This document shows positions 16,392-24,555 of a DNA stretch of 36,983 nt, one piece after another (positions within the stretch are counted from its first letter, which is position 1; each line of letters begins with the position of its first letter). Under the pieces are notes generated by a model. That model saw nothing but the letters and a program-made list of their open reading frames with translations, ran no database searches and was not told the origin of the DNA. The DNA is from Pseudomonadota bacterium. GTDB lineage: Bacteria; Pseudomonadota; Gammaproteobacteria; Burkholderiales; JAJZQI01. The DNA lies in NCBI GenBank assembly GCA_021847305.1, contig JAJZTZ010000009.1:1-36983 (forward strand). Direction: 5' to 3'. The position numbers were made by a program, and so were the translations under genes.

Positions 16392-16892
16392 ATGCTGCGC
16401 AAACACACCGCCTTTTCCCTTATCTCCGCTTTGCTGGCCTTGGCACCGGCCGCCCATGCCGCCGACACCATCAGCAACACCAATATCGGCATGGAACTGG
16501 CGCGCGACCTGGCCAACGCCGCCGTGCTGGCCTGCCGCGCCGACGGCTACCAGGTGAGCGCCGTGGTGGTGGATCGCAATGCCATCGTGCGGGCCGAACT
16601 GCGCGACGATCTGGCGCCGCGTTTTACCCTGGAAATCGCCGAGCGCAAAGCCAATCTCAGTATCATGGGCGGCGCGGATTCCGGCAGCGTGGTGAAAAAC
16701 CGCGCCGATCTGCGCATGGAACTGGACAACATCGGCGGGCTGATCATGATGCAAGGCGGCGTGCTGGTTGAAGCCAACGGTCAGCGAATTGGCGCCATCG
16801 GCATCAGCGGCGCACCGGGCGGCGACAAGGATGAGGTCTGCGCCAGGAAAGCTGTTCAGTCCTTGCAGGAACGCATCGAATTCGGCGCCTGA
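16392..16892 (+). CDS. Exported GlcG/HbpS-like protein (DUF336)
   Basis: 166 residues. A signal peptide of about 23 residues ends AAHA|AD, so the protein is periplasmic. The mature part is a GlcG/HbpS (DUF336) domain: LANAAVLACRADGYQVSAVV, RAELRDDLAPRFTLEIAERKA, GGVLVEANGQRIGAIGISGA, GGDKDEVCARKAV. Family members include E. coli GlcG (cytoplasmic, in the glc operon) and haem-binding HbpS. Here the exported form, and the TonB receptor and PepSY genes that follow, favour a haem/iron or small-ligand role, although the glycolate genes are also near. SD AAGGA is 9 nt upstream of the ATG. Two Cys remain in the mature form. Confidence 0.85.
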   Translation: MLRKHTAFSLISALLALAPAAHAADTISNTNIGMELARDLANAAVLACRADGYQVSAVVVDRNAIVRAELRDDLAPRFTLEIAERKANLSIMGGADSGSVVKNRADLRMELDNIGGLIMMQGGVLVEANGQRIGAIGISGAPGGDKDEVCARKAVQSLQERIEFGA

Positions 16893-16921
16893 GCCCCGTT
16901 CCGCCGCCCCGCTATCTTCCC

Positions 16922-16965
16922 TGTGACATGTTGTTGCCGTCTCGCTACTGCGACAATATGTCACA
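16922..16965. promoter_or_regulatory. Long-spaced dyad upstream of the TonB receptor gene
   Basis: TGTGACATGTTG (16922-16933) and CAATATGTCACA (16954-16965) are inverted copies with one mismatch, separated by 20 nt. No T-tract follows, so it is unlikely to be a terminator. It could be a regulator-binding dyad for the receptor gene; half-sites resemble TGTGA-type operators. Confidence 0.35.
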
Positions 16966-16988
16966 TTCCGCCGGCATTTCCCTGGCGG

Positions 16989-17023
16989 TAAGATGCGACG
17001 CTAATTCGTTAGCGAGCGTCTTA
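16989..17023 (+). promoter_or_regulatory. TTCG-capped leader hairpin abutting the TonB receptor start
   Basis: TAAGA...CGCTAA-TTCG-TTAGCG...TCTTA folds into a hairpin with a UUCG loop and an internal loop, ending 1 nt before the ATG at 17025. No Shine-Dalgarno is seen outside it, so initiation may depend on opening this structure (structural control inferred). Confidence 0.4.
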
Positions 17024-17024
17024 C

Positions 17025-19301
17025 ATGAACAGCAAAAACCGCCTGCCTCTCACACTGCTTGCCACACTTGCCCCGCTGTCACTGGCTCACGCCGCGCCAG
17101 CCGATGACATCATCGAACTGGCGCCCATCAACGTGCAGGCCGAAAGTCTGCCGAGCGAGCCGGTCAACCAATCCGTCACCAGCGAAAGCGTCACCGCCGA
17201 ACAGATCAGCACCAGCGTAAACGCCGTTACCTCGGCGGAAACAGTGAAATACCTGCCGAGTATCGTGGTACGCGAACGCTATATCGGCGATCGCAACGGC
17301 ATTCTCTCCACCCGCACGACCGGCACGCTTTCCAGTGCCGGCTCGCTGGTCTACGCCGACGGCGTGCAGCTGTCCAACCTGCTGGGCAACAGCTACGCCT
17401 ACCCGCCGCGCTGGGGCATGGTGTCGCCCGAGTCCGTTGAACAGGCGGACATGCTGTACGGCCCTTTCTCGGCGCTGTACCCGGGCAACTCGGAAGGCGG
17501 CGTGCTGCTGCTGACGACCCGGCTGCCGGACAAATTCGAAGCGCATGCCGGTGTGCAGCTGATCCGGCAGCCCTTCTCGCTCTATGGCACGCAGCAAAAC
17601 TACGGCGGCAGCCACACCAGCGCCTCCATCGGCAGCCGTAGCGGCCCCTGGTCCTACTGGCTCGGTGCCGACCATCTGGATACGGTGGGCCAGCCGATGA
17701 GCTTCTCCACTGCCGCGCAAAGCGGCACAGCCGGCGGCGGCAACCCCGTGGTCAGCGGCGCCTATTACGACACCGACCAGAACGGCAACCGCCGCGTCGT
17801 TTTCGGTGGCTACAGCATCGACCACAGCGTGCAGGACAACGCCCGCCTGAAACTGGCTTACGACATCACCCCCGTCCTGCGTGCAACGTACACTTTCGGC
17901 TTGTGGCAGGTCACCTCCGATACCCGTGTAGACAGCTACCTGCGCGATACGGCCGGCAACACCTATTACAACGGCACCGTATCGCTTGACGGCAACAAGT
18001 ACACCGTCGCCGGCCTGAGCCCCGGACACGCTGAAAGCGAACACCTGATGCAGGGACTCAGCCTGCGCTCGGATACGCGCGGCAGCTGGGACTGGGAAGC
18101 GGTATTCAGCCGTTACGACTACAATCGCGATATTTCGCGCACAGCATACAACAGCGGCACGAATTCCGGCCTTGACGGCACGCCCACATCCGGCCAGCTG
18201 ACCGACATGCAGGGCACCGGCTGGAACACGCTGGATCTGCGCGGCATCTGGCGGCCGGACGGCACGCGCCGCCACCGGGTCAGCCTGGGCTACCATCGCG
18301 ACCAGTACCACCTGAGCAGCACCGCCTATGCAACGACCGACTGGCTGGCCGGCAGCCCAGTATCTGTAACCGGCGCCTCCAACGGCACCACCCGCACCCA
18401 GGCGCTGTACCTGGAAGACGCCTGGAAACTGGCGCCGCAGTGGAAACTGGTGTACGGTGGCCGCAGCGAATACTGGCAGGCGCTGGACGGCTCCAACAGC
18501 AGCGCCACGGCCACCCAAAGCTATGCCGACCGCAGCCGCACAACCTTCTCGCCCAAATTGTCGCTGTCCTGGCAGAACACGCCCACCAGCCTCGTGCGCG
18601 CCTCTCTCGGCAAAGCCTATCGTTTCCCCACCGTGACCGAGCTGTTCCAGTCCATCCGCGGCACCTCCAACAACCTGCAGAACAACCCCAATCTGAAGCC
18701 GCAGCAAGTCGTCTCCGCCGAGCTGAGCTATGAGCGTGCCGTCGACCATGGCATGTGGCGGGTTTCCCTGTTCCAGGAAAACAAGCGCGATGCGCTGTAT
18801 TCGCAGACCGATACAACGGTCACGCCGACGCTCACCAGCATCCAGAACATCGACCGGATCCGCACACACGGTGTCGAAACCGCCTTCGAGCTGCAAAATG
18901 TCGGCCTCAACGGCCTTGATCTACGCGGCAGCCTCACCTACACCCGCTCGATCATCCTGGCCGATACGCAAAATCCGGCCTACGTGGGCACCTGGCAACC
19001 CCGTCTGCCGGACTGGCGCGCCACCTTGCTGACCACCTGGCGCGCCTCTGGTGATTTATCCTATTCGCTGGGCCTCCGCTACAGCGGCCGGCAGCATGTT
19101 GTGCTCGGCAACGCCGACATCAACCCGGACACCTACGGCGGCGCCAGTAATTATCTGCTCGCCGACGCCAAGATCGTCTACCGGCTGGACAGGCAATGGC
19201 GCCTCTCGGGCGGCATCGACAACATCGGCAACCAGAAAGCCTATGTCTACCACCCCTGGCCGCAGCGCACCTATTTCGTCAGCCTGAACTATGACTACTG
19301 A
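17025..19301 (+). CDS. TonB-dependent outer-membrane receptor
   Basis: 758 residues. Signal peptide of about 23 residues (cleavage near AHA|APADD). A TonB box-like segment IIELAPINVQAES (about 29-41) is followed by a plug domain (VTSAETVKYLPSIVVRERYIGDRNG, VYADGVQLSNLLG, VEQADMLYGPFSALYPGNSEGG). The remainder is a 22-strand-type beta-barrel rich in alternating aromatic segments, with RFPTVTELFQ and NPNLKPQ motifs and the C-terminal strand ending TYFVSLNYDY (terminal Tyr, aromatic as expected for BAM recognition). Ligand not assignable by sequence; iron-siderophore, haem or vitamin are the options. Its stop overlaps the start of the PepSY gene by 11 nt, so the two are coupled. No Fur box is obvious upstream. 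Confidence 0.92.
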   Translation: MNSKNRLPLTLLATLAPLSLAHAAPADDIIELAPINVQAESLPSEPVNQSVTSESVTAEQISTSVNAVTSAETVKYLPSIVVRERYIGDRNGILSTRTTGTLSSAGSLVYADGVQLSNLLGNSYAYPPRWGMVSPESVEQADMLYGPFSALYPGNSEGGVLLLTTRLPDKFEAHAGVQLIRQPFSLYGTQQNYGGSHTSASIGSRSGPWSYWLGADHLDTVGQPMSFSTAAQSGTAGGGNPVVSGAYYDTDQNGNRRVVFGGYSIDHSVQDNARLKLAYDITPVLRATYTFGLWQVTSDTRVDSYLRDTAGNTYYNGTVSLDGNKYTVAGLSPGHAESEHLMQGLSLRSDTRGSWDWEAVFSRYDYNRDISRTAYNSGTNSGLDGTPTSGQLTDMQGTGWNTLDLRGIWRPDGTRRHRVSLGYHRDQYHLSSTAYATTDWLAGSPVSVTGASNGTTRTQALYLEDAWKLAPQWKLVYGGRSEYWQALDGSNSSATATQSYADRSRTTFSPKLSLSWQNTPTSLVRASLGKAYRFPTVTELFQSIRGTSNNLQNNPNLKPQQVVSAELSYERAVDHGMWRVSLFQENKRDALYSQTDTTVTPTLTSIQNIDRIRTHGVETAFELQNVGLNGLDLRGSLTYTRSIILADTQNPAYVGTWQPRLPDWRATLLTTWRASGDLSYSLGLRYSGRQHVVLGNADINPDTYGGASNYLLADAKIVYRLDRQWRLSGGIDNIGNQKAYVYHPWPQRTYFVSLNYDY

Positions 19302-20652
19302 GATACGCTCAAGCGGGCTTGCCAGCTACCGGATGCTATGGCGCTGGCATTTCTATGCCGGTCTGTTCGCCATTCCCTTTGTGCTGCTGCTGTCCATCAC
19401 CGGCGCCGTCTATCTGTTCAAACCGCAAATCGAGGCCTGGCAGGAGCGCTCGTTCGACCATTTGCAGCTCACCGGAGCGCGCACCCAGCCCAGCCAGCAG
19501 GTGGCGGCGGCGCTGGCCGCCGTACCCGGCAGCGTGCTCAACGCCTACCAGCTGCCAGCCACGCCCCAATCGGCCGTGCGCGTGCTGGTCGGCCAGAGCG
19601 ACAGACTCTATCGCGTCTATGTCCGACCGGACAATTTGCAGGTACTTGCTACGGTGGCCGAAGACAGCCGGCTGATGCGGGTGCTGTTCCACCTGCATGG
19701 CGAACTGCTGCTGGGCGACCGCGGTTCCATGCTGGTCGAACTGGCCGCCTCGTGGACCATTGTGCTGCTGCTGACCGGTCTGTATCTGTGGTGGCCGCGC
19801 CAGCGGCGTCTGGCCGGTATCCTCTACCCGCGCCTGCAGGGAGGCGAACGGCTGTTCTGGCGCGACCTGCATGCCGTGACCGGCTTCTGGATTTCCTTCT
19901 TTGCCCTGTTTCTGCTGCTGTCCGGTCTGCCCTGGGCCAAATCCTGGGGCGGCATGCTCAAGGCTGTAAGACAGATCAACCTATCCGCCCCGCTGCAACA
20001 AGACTGGACCACTGGCCGCTCGTCCGAACTGGCCGAACGGCGTACTGCCAACACACCCGCCATGCATGATCACGGGCAGAGTCGGCCATCCGCCCTTGCC
20101 GATTACAGCCCGCTCGACCGCCTGGCGCCGCGTGTTGCGCCGCTCAATCTGGCGGAGCCGGTATTGCTCGCCCCGCCGTCGCACCGTTCGCCGCAATGGA
20201 CCGCCCGCTCCGACGCGCAAAACCGCCCGCTGCGCACCACCTTGCAGCTCGATCCGGCCAACGGCGACGTGCTCAAACGTACCGACTTCTCCCAGCGTCC
20301 CCTGCTCGACCGCATCATCGGTATCGGCGTGGCCGCACACGAGGGCCAGTTGTTCGGCTGGCTCAATCAGTTGCTCGGCGTGCTCACGGCGGCCGGTCTG
20401 GTGCTGGTCTCTGTCGGCGCCGCAGTCATGTGGTGGCGTCGGCGACGCCCCGGCACGCTGGGCGCGCCGGCCGCCACCCCACCGCAGCTGGCAGGCGCCA
20501 TGGTGCTGCTCATCGTATCGCTGGGTATCTTATTGCCGCTGCTCGGACTGTCGCTGATTGCCATGCTGCTGCTTGAACGCGCAGTTTTGCGACGGTTGCC
20601 CGCAGCCAGCCGGTTTCTCGGCCTGGCATCGCCAGAAATAGGGAAAAATTAA
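19291..20652 (+). CDS. PepSY-associated TM-helix inner-membrane protein (siderophore/iron reductase type)
   Basis: 453 residues, PepSY_TM family. Membrane helices at about 22-43 (YAGLFAIPFVLLLSITGAVYL), 148-168, 197-215, around 365-386 and 401-430; large periplasmic PepSY segments lie between. Candidate haem-ligand or catalytic His are in RWHFYAG, LFHLHGELLLGDRG, RDLHAVTGFW and AAHEGQLFGW. Such proteins next to TonB receptors are proposed to act as inner-membrane reductases that release iron from siderophores or handle haem. The start overlaps the receptor gene by 11 nt; no independent SD is needed if translation is coupled. Confidence 0.88.
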   Translation: MTTEIRSSGLASYRMLWRWHFYAGLFAIPFVLLLSITGAVYLFKPQIEAWQERSFDHLQLTGARTQPSQQVAAALAAVPGSVLNAYQLPATPQSAVRVLVGQSDRLYRVYVRPDNLQVLATVAEDSRLMRVLFHLHGELLLGDRGSMLVELAASWTIVLLLTGLYLWWPRQRRLAGILYPRLQGGERLFWRDLHAVTGFWISFFALFLLLSGLPWAKSWGGMLKAVRQINLSAPLQQDWTTGRSSELAERRTANTPAMHDHGQSRPSALADYSPLDRLAPRVAPLNLAEPVLLAPPSHRSPQWTARSDAQNRPLRTTLQLDPANGDVLKRTDFSQRPLLDRIIGIGVAAHEGQLFGWLNQLLGVLTAAGLVLVSVGAAVMWWRRRRPGTLGAPAATPPQLAGAMVLLIVSLGILLPLLGLSLIAMLLLERAVLRRLPAASRFLGLASPEIGKN

Positions 20653-20726
20653 AGCTACTTAACGGGGCATTCATTCTGCAGCAACCTGGCGGGCCGACAA
20701 TTGCGCTTTGCCTTTGGAGCTGCTGA

Positions 20727-22556
20727 ATGAAAACACGCCTGTCCTCCCTGCTCGTGAGCCTGCTGTTTGCCGGCCTGGCCACGCCGACTTTGGCCGCCGC
20801 TGCGCCGCACAACGTCATTCTGTTCGTGGCCGATGGGCTGCGCGCCATGGCTGTGAACAGCGAAACGGCGCCGACCATGCTGCAGGTGAGCAAATCCGGC
20901 GTGTGGTTCCAGAACAGTCATTCGCTCTACCCCACTCTGACCATGCCCAACAGCTCGGCCATTGCCACAGGTCATTATCTGGGCGACACCGGCGTTTTCG
21001 CCAACACCGTCTATACCGGCTTTCCGGTACCCTCGGCCAATAACTCGGTGACGCCGTTTCTGGAAAACGACAGCGTATTGGGCGATATCGACGAGCACTT
21101 CGGCGGCAACTTTCTCGATGAAGAAGCCCTGATCGCCGCTGCCGCAAAAGCCGGCTACAACACGGCTGCAATCGGCAAACTGGGGCCGATCGGCATCCAG
21201 TCAGTGACCCAGCGCAATACCCAGCACACCATTGTGATCGACGATCATACCGGCCACAAAGGCGGCATCCCGCTGCAAAGCGAAATTCAGGACGCGCTGC
21301 AACAGGCCGGCCTGCCGACCGAAACCCCCAGCCGCGGCGAAAATGGTAAATCCGGCAATGCCACCACACCCGGCACGTTGGAAGCCAACGTCGGGCAGCA
21401 ACAATATTTCAGCGACGCCACCACCAAGGTGGTCCTGCCGCGCCTGAAAGAAGAAGGCAAACCGTTCGTGTTGGTATTCTGGTCGCGTGACCCGGACGGT
21501 ACCCAGCATAACCAGGGCGACAGCCTGAACAAACTGGTGCCCGGCATCAACGGCCCGACCTCCCGTGCTGCCATCAAAAACGCCGACAACAACCTGGCCG
21601 CCATCCGTAGCGCGCTGAAACAACTCGGCCTGGCAGACAGCACCAACATTTTCATCACCGCTGACCACGGTTTCTCCACCATATCCAAGCAGAGCAAGGC
21701 CAGCATTGCCGCCAAGCAAAGCTACCAGGATGTTCCTGCCGGCGAACTGCCACCGGGTTTTCTCGCCATCGACCTGGCACATGGCTTGAACAAACCGCTG
21801 TTTGACCCGGACTCGCACAACGAACCGGTGTTCTACCTGACCGGCAAGCACAGCAAGCAAGGCAGTGGGCTGCTCGGCACCAATCCGGAAAAACCGGACG
21901 TGGTGGTGGCGGCCAGCGGTGGCTCGGATCTGATTTACCTGCAGCAGGACAACGCCCGCGAACTGGCGCCGAAAGTGGTCAAAACCCTGCTGGCGCAGGA
22001 CTACGTCAGCGGCGTGTTCGTCAATGACGACCTGGGCAGCATCCCCGGTACCCTGCCGATGAGCAGCATCAATCTGAAAGGCTCGGCCATTACCCCCAAA
22101 CCGGCCATGGTGGTGAATTTCAAATCCGTCTCCATCGGCTGCAAGACCGAAACGCTGTGCGCGGCTGAAATCGCCGATACCGGCTTGCAGCAGGGTCAGG
22201 GCATGCACGGCAGCTTCAGCCGGGCCGACACCTACAACTTCATGGCGGCCATCGGACCGGATTTCAAAAGCGGTTTTGTCGACACCGCGCCTTCGAGCAA
22301 TGCTGACGTGGGCAAAACCCTGGCGCATATCCTGCAACTGGATATCCCGGCCAAGGGCGAATTGCAGGGTCGTGTGCTGAACGAGGCATTCACCGGCGGC
22401 AAGCTGCCGAAGGTGGTACACAAATTGCTGCGCTCCAAACCGGCCGCCAACCACCTGCAAACCGTGCTGAACTACCAGCTGGTGGGCAGCACCCGCTACT
22501 TCGACGCAGCGGGCTTTGCCGGCCGCACGGTTGGTCTTAAGGCGGGCAACAAATAA
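20727..22556 (+). CDS. Exported alkaline-phosphatase-superfamily phosphodiesterase/nucleotide pyrophosphatase-like protein
   Basis: 609 residues with a signal peptide (about 23-25 residues, TLAAAA). Metal-site motifs of the phosphodiesterase/NPP branch: VADG (Asp36), PTLTMPNSSAIATG with the probable Thr nucleophile (Thr72), RDPDGTQHNQGD, and TADHGFST; a later HGS (GMHGSF) fits the last metal His. Expected to hydrolyse phosphodiester or phosphomonoester bonds in the periplasm; natural substrate unknown. SD GGAG 7 nt before ATG. The gene ends in a strong terminator at 22612-22635. It stands 74 nt after the PepSY gene and may share its transcript, but could be independent. Confidence 0.88.
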   Translation: MKTRLSSLLVSLLFAGLATPTLAAAAPHNVILFVADGLRAMAVNSETAPTMLQVSKSGVWFQNSHSLYPTLTMPNSSAIATGHYLGDTGVFANTVYTGFPVPSANNSVTPFLENDSVLGDIDEHFGGNFLDEEALIAAAAKAGYNTAAIGKLGPIGIQSVTQRNTQHTIVIDDHTGHKGGIPLQSEIQDALQQAGLPTETPSRGENGKSGNATTPGTLEANVGQQQYFSDATTKVVLPRLKEEGKPFVLVFWSRDPDGTQHNQGDSLNKLVPGINGPTSRAAIKNADNNLAAIRSALKQLGLADSTNIFITADHGFSTISKQSKASIAAKQSYQDVPAGELPPGFLAIDLAHGLNKPLFDPDSHNEPVFYLTGKHSKQGSGLLGTNPEKPDVVVAASGGSDLIYLQQDNARELAPKVVKTLLAQDYVSGVFVNDDLGSIPGTLPMSSINLKGSAITPKPAMVVNFKSVSIGCKTETLCAAEIADTGLQQGQGMHGSFSRADTYNFMAAIGPDFKSGFVDTAPSSNADVGKTLAHILQLDIPAKGELQGRVLNEAFTGGKLPKVVHKLLRSKPAANHLQTVLNYQLVGSTRYFDAAGFAGRTVGLKAGNK

Positions 22557-22611
22557 CAGAAAAAAGATTGTCCCATCCGACAGACGGGAAACAAAATACA
22601 AACAACACCTG

Positions 22612-22635
22612 GGGGCCGGCAACGGCCCCATTTTT
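22612..22635 (+). terminator. Intrinsic terminator after the phosphodiesterase gene
   Basis: GGGGCCG-GCAA-CGGCCCC (perfect 7-bp stem, GCAA loop) followed by ATTTTTATT. It lies between convergent genes; its T-tail overlaps the stop codon of the MacB-like permease on the other strand. Confidence 0.88.
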
Positions 22636-23854
22636 ATTGGTAACGCAAGGCTTCTATCGGGTCCAGACGGGCTGCTTTACGGGCTGGATAATAGCCGAAG
22701 AAGATACCAATACCGCCGGCCACTGCAAAAGCCACCAGCACGGAGCTGCCGGAAATGATCACCGTCATGCCGGTGATCACATTGACCAGCACTGCGCCGC
22801 CCACACCCAACAACAAACCGATCAGACAACCGAGGATGGAGATCATCAGGGCTTCCAGCAGAAACTGCAGCAGAATATTCCCCTGACGGGCGCCAATGGC
22901 GAGGCGGATGCCGATTTCGCGCGTGCGCTCGGTCACCGACACCAGCATGATGTTCATGATGCCGATGCCGCCCACCACCAGCGACACGGACGCAATGGCG
23001 CCAAGCAGCAAGGACATGATGCGGGTCATCTCGGCTGCAGAGTCCGCCAGTGCCGTCAGGTTGCGCAGGGTGAAATCGTCGTCGGCACCTTCGCGAATAT
23101 GGTGACGCTGACGCAGCAGCTCGTTGATGGAGCGCTCCACTCTGGGCATCACATCCTGACTGGCGGCCTGGATCATCACCAATCTCACAGCACCCTGGAA
23201 TTGCGTGCCGAACACCTTGCGCTGAGCAGTGGTGAGCGGAATCATGATGGTGTCGTCCTGGTCGCGGCCATCCAGGCTCTGGCCCTTAACCGCAAGGATG
23301 CCGACGACGGTGAAGGGGCTCTGCTTGATGCGGATGGTCTTGCCGACCGGGTCTTCGTCACCGAACAGATTCTTCGCCACCGTCTGACCGAGCAGAGCCA
23401 CCCGGGTAGCGGAACGCACGTCTGAATCGCTGAAGGCATAGCCCTTGGCCACGGGCCAGGAACGCACTTCCAGATAGTCCGGCGTGGTGCCGTATACCTG
23501 GGTACTCCAGTTGTTCGGACCGTACACCACCTGTGCGCCGCCCGGATGCAACGGCGCCACGGCCTGCACGCCCGGCAGCTCGGCAATGGCGTTGGCATCG
23601 GCCACGGTCAGGGTGTTCACGCCGCCGCTGCCGGTACGCAAACCGCCCGCAGTGGTCGAGCCGGACAGCAGAATAAACAGATTGCTGCCCATCGACGTGA
23701 TGCTCTGGTTCACCCGGTACTGAGCCCCCTGGCCGACCGCCATCATCAGCACCACCGCACCGACACCGATCACCATGCCAAGCATGGTCAGGAAAGTGCG
23801 CATGCGGTTGGCGCCCATCGCGCGCCAGGCTTCCTGCAACATCGCCCAGGTCAT
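22634..23854 (-). CDS. MacB-type ABC transporter permease
   Basis: 406 residues, MacB_PCD plus FtsX fold. The N-terminal TM segment (MRTFLTMLGMVIGVGAVVLMMAVG) precedes a large periplasmic domain (about residues 45-270) and three C-terminal TM segments containing ASVSLVVGGIGIMNIMLVSV and TERTREIGIRLAIGA. Unlike E. coli MacB there is no fused ATPase; this is supplied by the next gene upstream, whose stop overlaps this start by 4 nt. The domain transmits mechanical force to MacA/TolC-like partners rather than forming a classic transport channel. Ends beside the plus-strand terminator. Confidence 0.92.
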   Translation of the reverse strand: MTWAMLQEAWRAMGANRMRTFLTMLGMVIGVGAVVLMMAVGQGAQYRVNQSITSMGSNLFILLSGSTTAGGLRTGSGGVNTLTVADANAIAELPGVQAVAPLHPGGAQVVYGPNNWSTQVYGTTPDYLEVRSWPVAKGYAFSDSDVRSATRVALLGQTVAKNLFGDEDPVGKTIRIKQSPFTVVGILAVKGQSLDGRDQDDTIMIPLTTAQRKVFGTQFQGAVRLVMIQAASQDVMPRVERSINELLRQRHHIREGADDDFTLRNLTALADSAAEMTRIMSLLLGAIASVSLVVGGIGIMNIMLVSVTERTREIGIRLAIGARQGNILLQFLLEALMISILGCLIGLLLGVGGAVLVNVITGMTVIISGSSVLVAFAVAGGIGIFFGYYPARKAARLDPIEALRYQ

Positions 23855-24555
23855 GCCGCCACCTCCGTCGGACCGTCGTGGACGATCTGGCCATCGAGGA
23901 AACGCACCTGCCGCTTGGCATGTTGAGCGATATCCTGTTCGTGCGTCACCAGCACGATGGTAATGCCCTCGCTGTTCAGCTCGTCGAACAGCGCCATGAT
24001 TTCGTGGCTGGTGTGGCTGTCGAGATTGCCGGTCGGTTCGTCGGCCAGGATCAGCGCCGGCTTGTTGACCAGCGCCCGGGCAATGGCCACACGCTGCTGC
24101 TGGCCGCCGGAAATGCGGTTGGGCAAGGATTCGGCATATTTACCCAGGCCCACCCGGTCCAGCAGCTCGCGCGCACGCCGGCGCCGTTCGTCCAGCTCCA
24201 CCCCGGCATACACCAGCGGCAAGGCGACATTGTCCTGCAGGCTCATACGCGGCAGCAGATTGAAACCCTGGAACACGAAACCGATGGTACGGTTGCGCAA
24301 GGCCGCCAGCTCGTCGGGCGAGCGCTCCTCGACGCTGCGGCCGGCCAGCAGGTAATGTCCCTCGCTGGCCCGGTCGAGGCAACCGAGTATGTTCATGAAG
24401 GTGGATTTGCCGGAACCGGACGGCCCCATGACGGCAACGAACTCGCCCGCCGCCACCGTCAGGTTGACGTCCTTCAGCACCGGGAAAGGGCCCACGGGCG
24501 TCACATAGGCCTTGTACAGGTGCTCGACCCGGATGACCTGGCCGGCCTGCGCCAT
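23851..24555 (-). CDS. MacB/LolD-type ABC transporter ATPase
   Basis: 234 residues. Walker A GPSGSGKST at 44-52, signature ISGGQQQRVAIARAL, Walker B LILADEPTGNLD, H-loop VLVTHEQDIA. It belongs to the LolD/MacB/FtsE branch and energises the 406-residue permease. Start shares a base with the MacA stop (TGATG), so translation is coupled. Confidence 0.94.
   Translation of the reverse strand: MAQAGQVIRVEHLYKAYVTPVGPFPVLKDVNLTVAAGEFVAVMGPSGSGKSTFMNILGCLDRASEGHYLLAGRSVEERSPDELAALRNRTIGFVFQGFNLLPRMSLQDNVALPLVYAGVELDERRRRARELLDRVGLGKYAESLPNRISGGQQQRVAIARALVNKPALILADEPTGNLDSHTSHEIMALFDELNSEGITIVLVTHEQDIAQHAKRQVRFLDGQIVHDGPTEVAA

Noticed and set aside
16893-17024. Fur box upstream of the TonB receptor
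   Set aside because: No GATAATGATAATCATTATC-like repeat could be found; only the unrelated dyad and hairpin are there.
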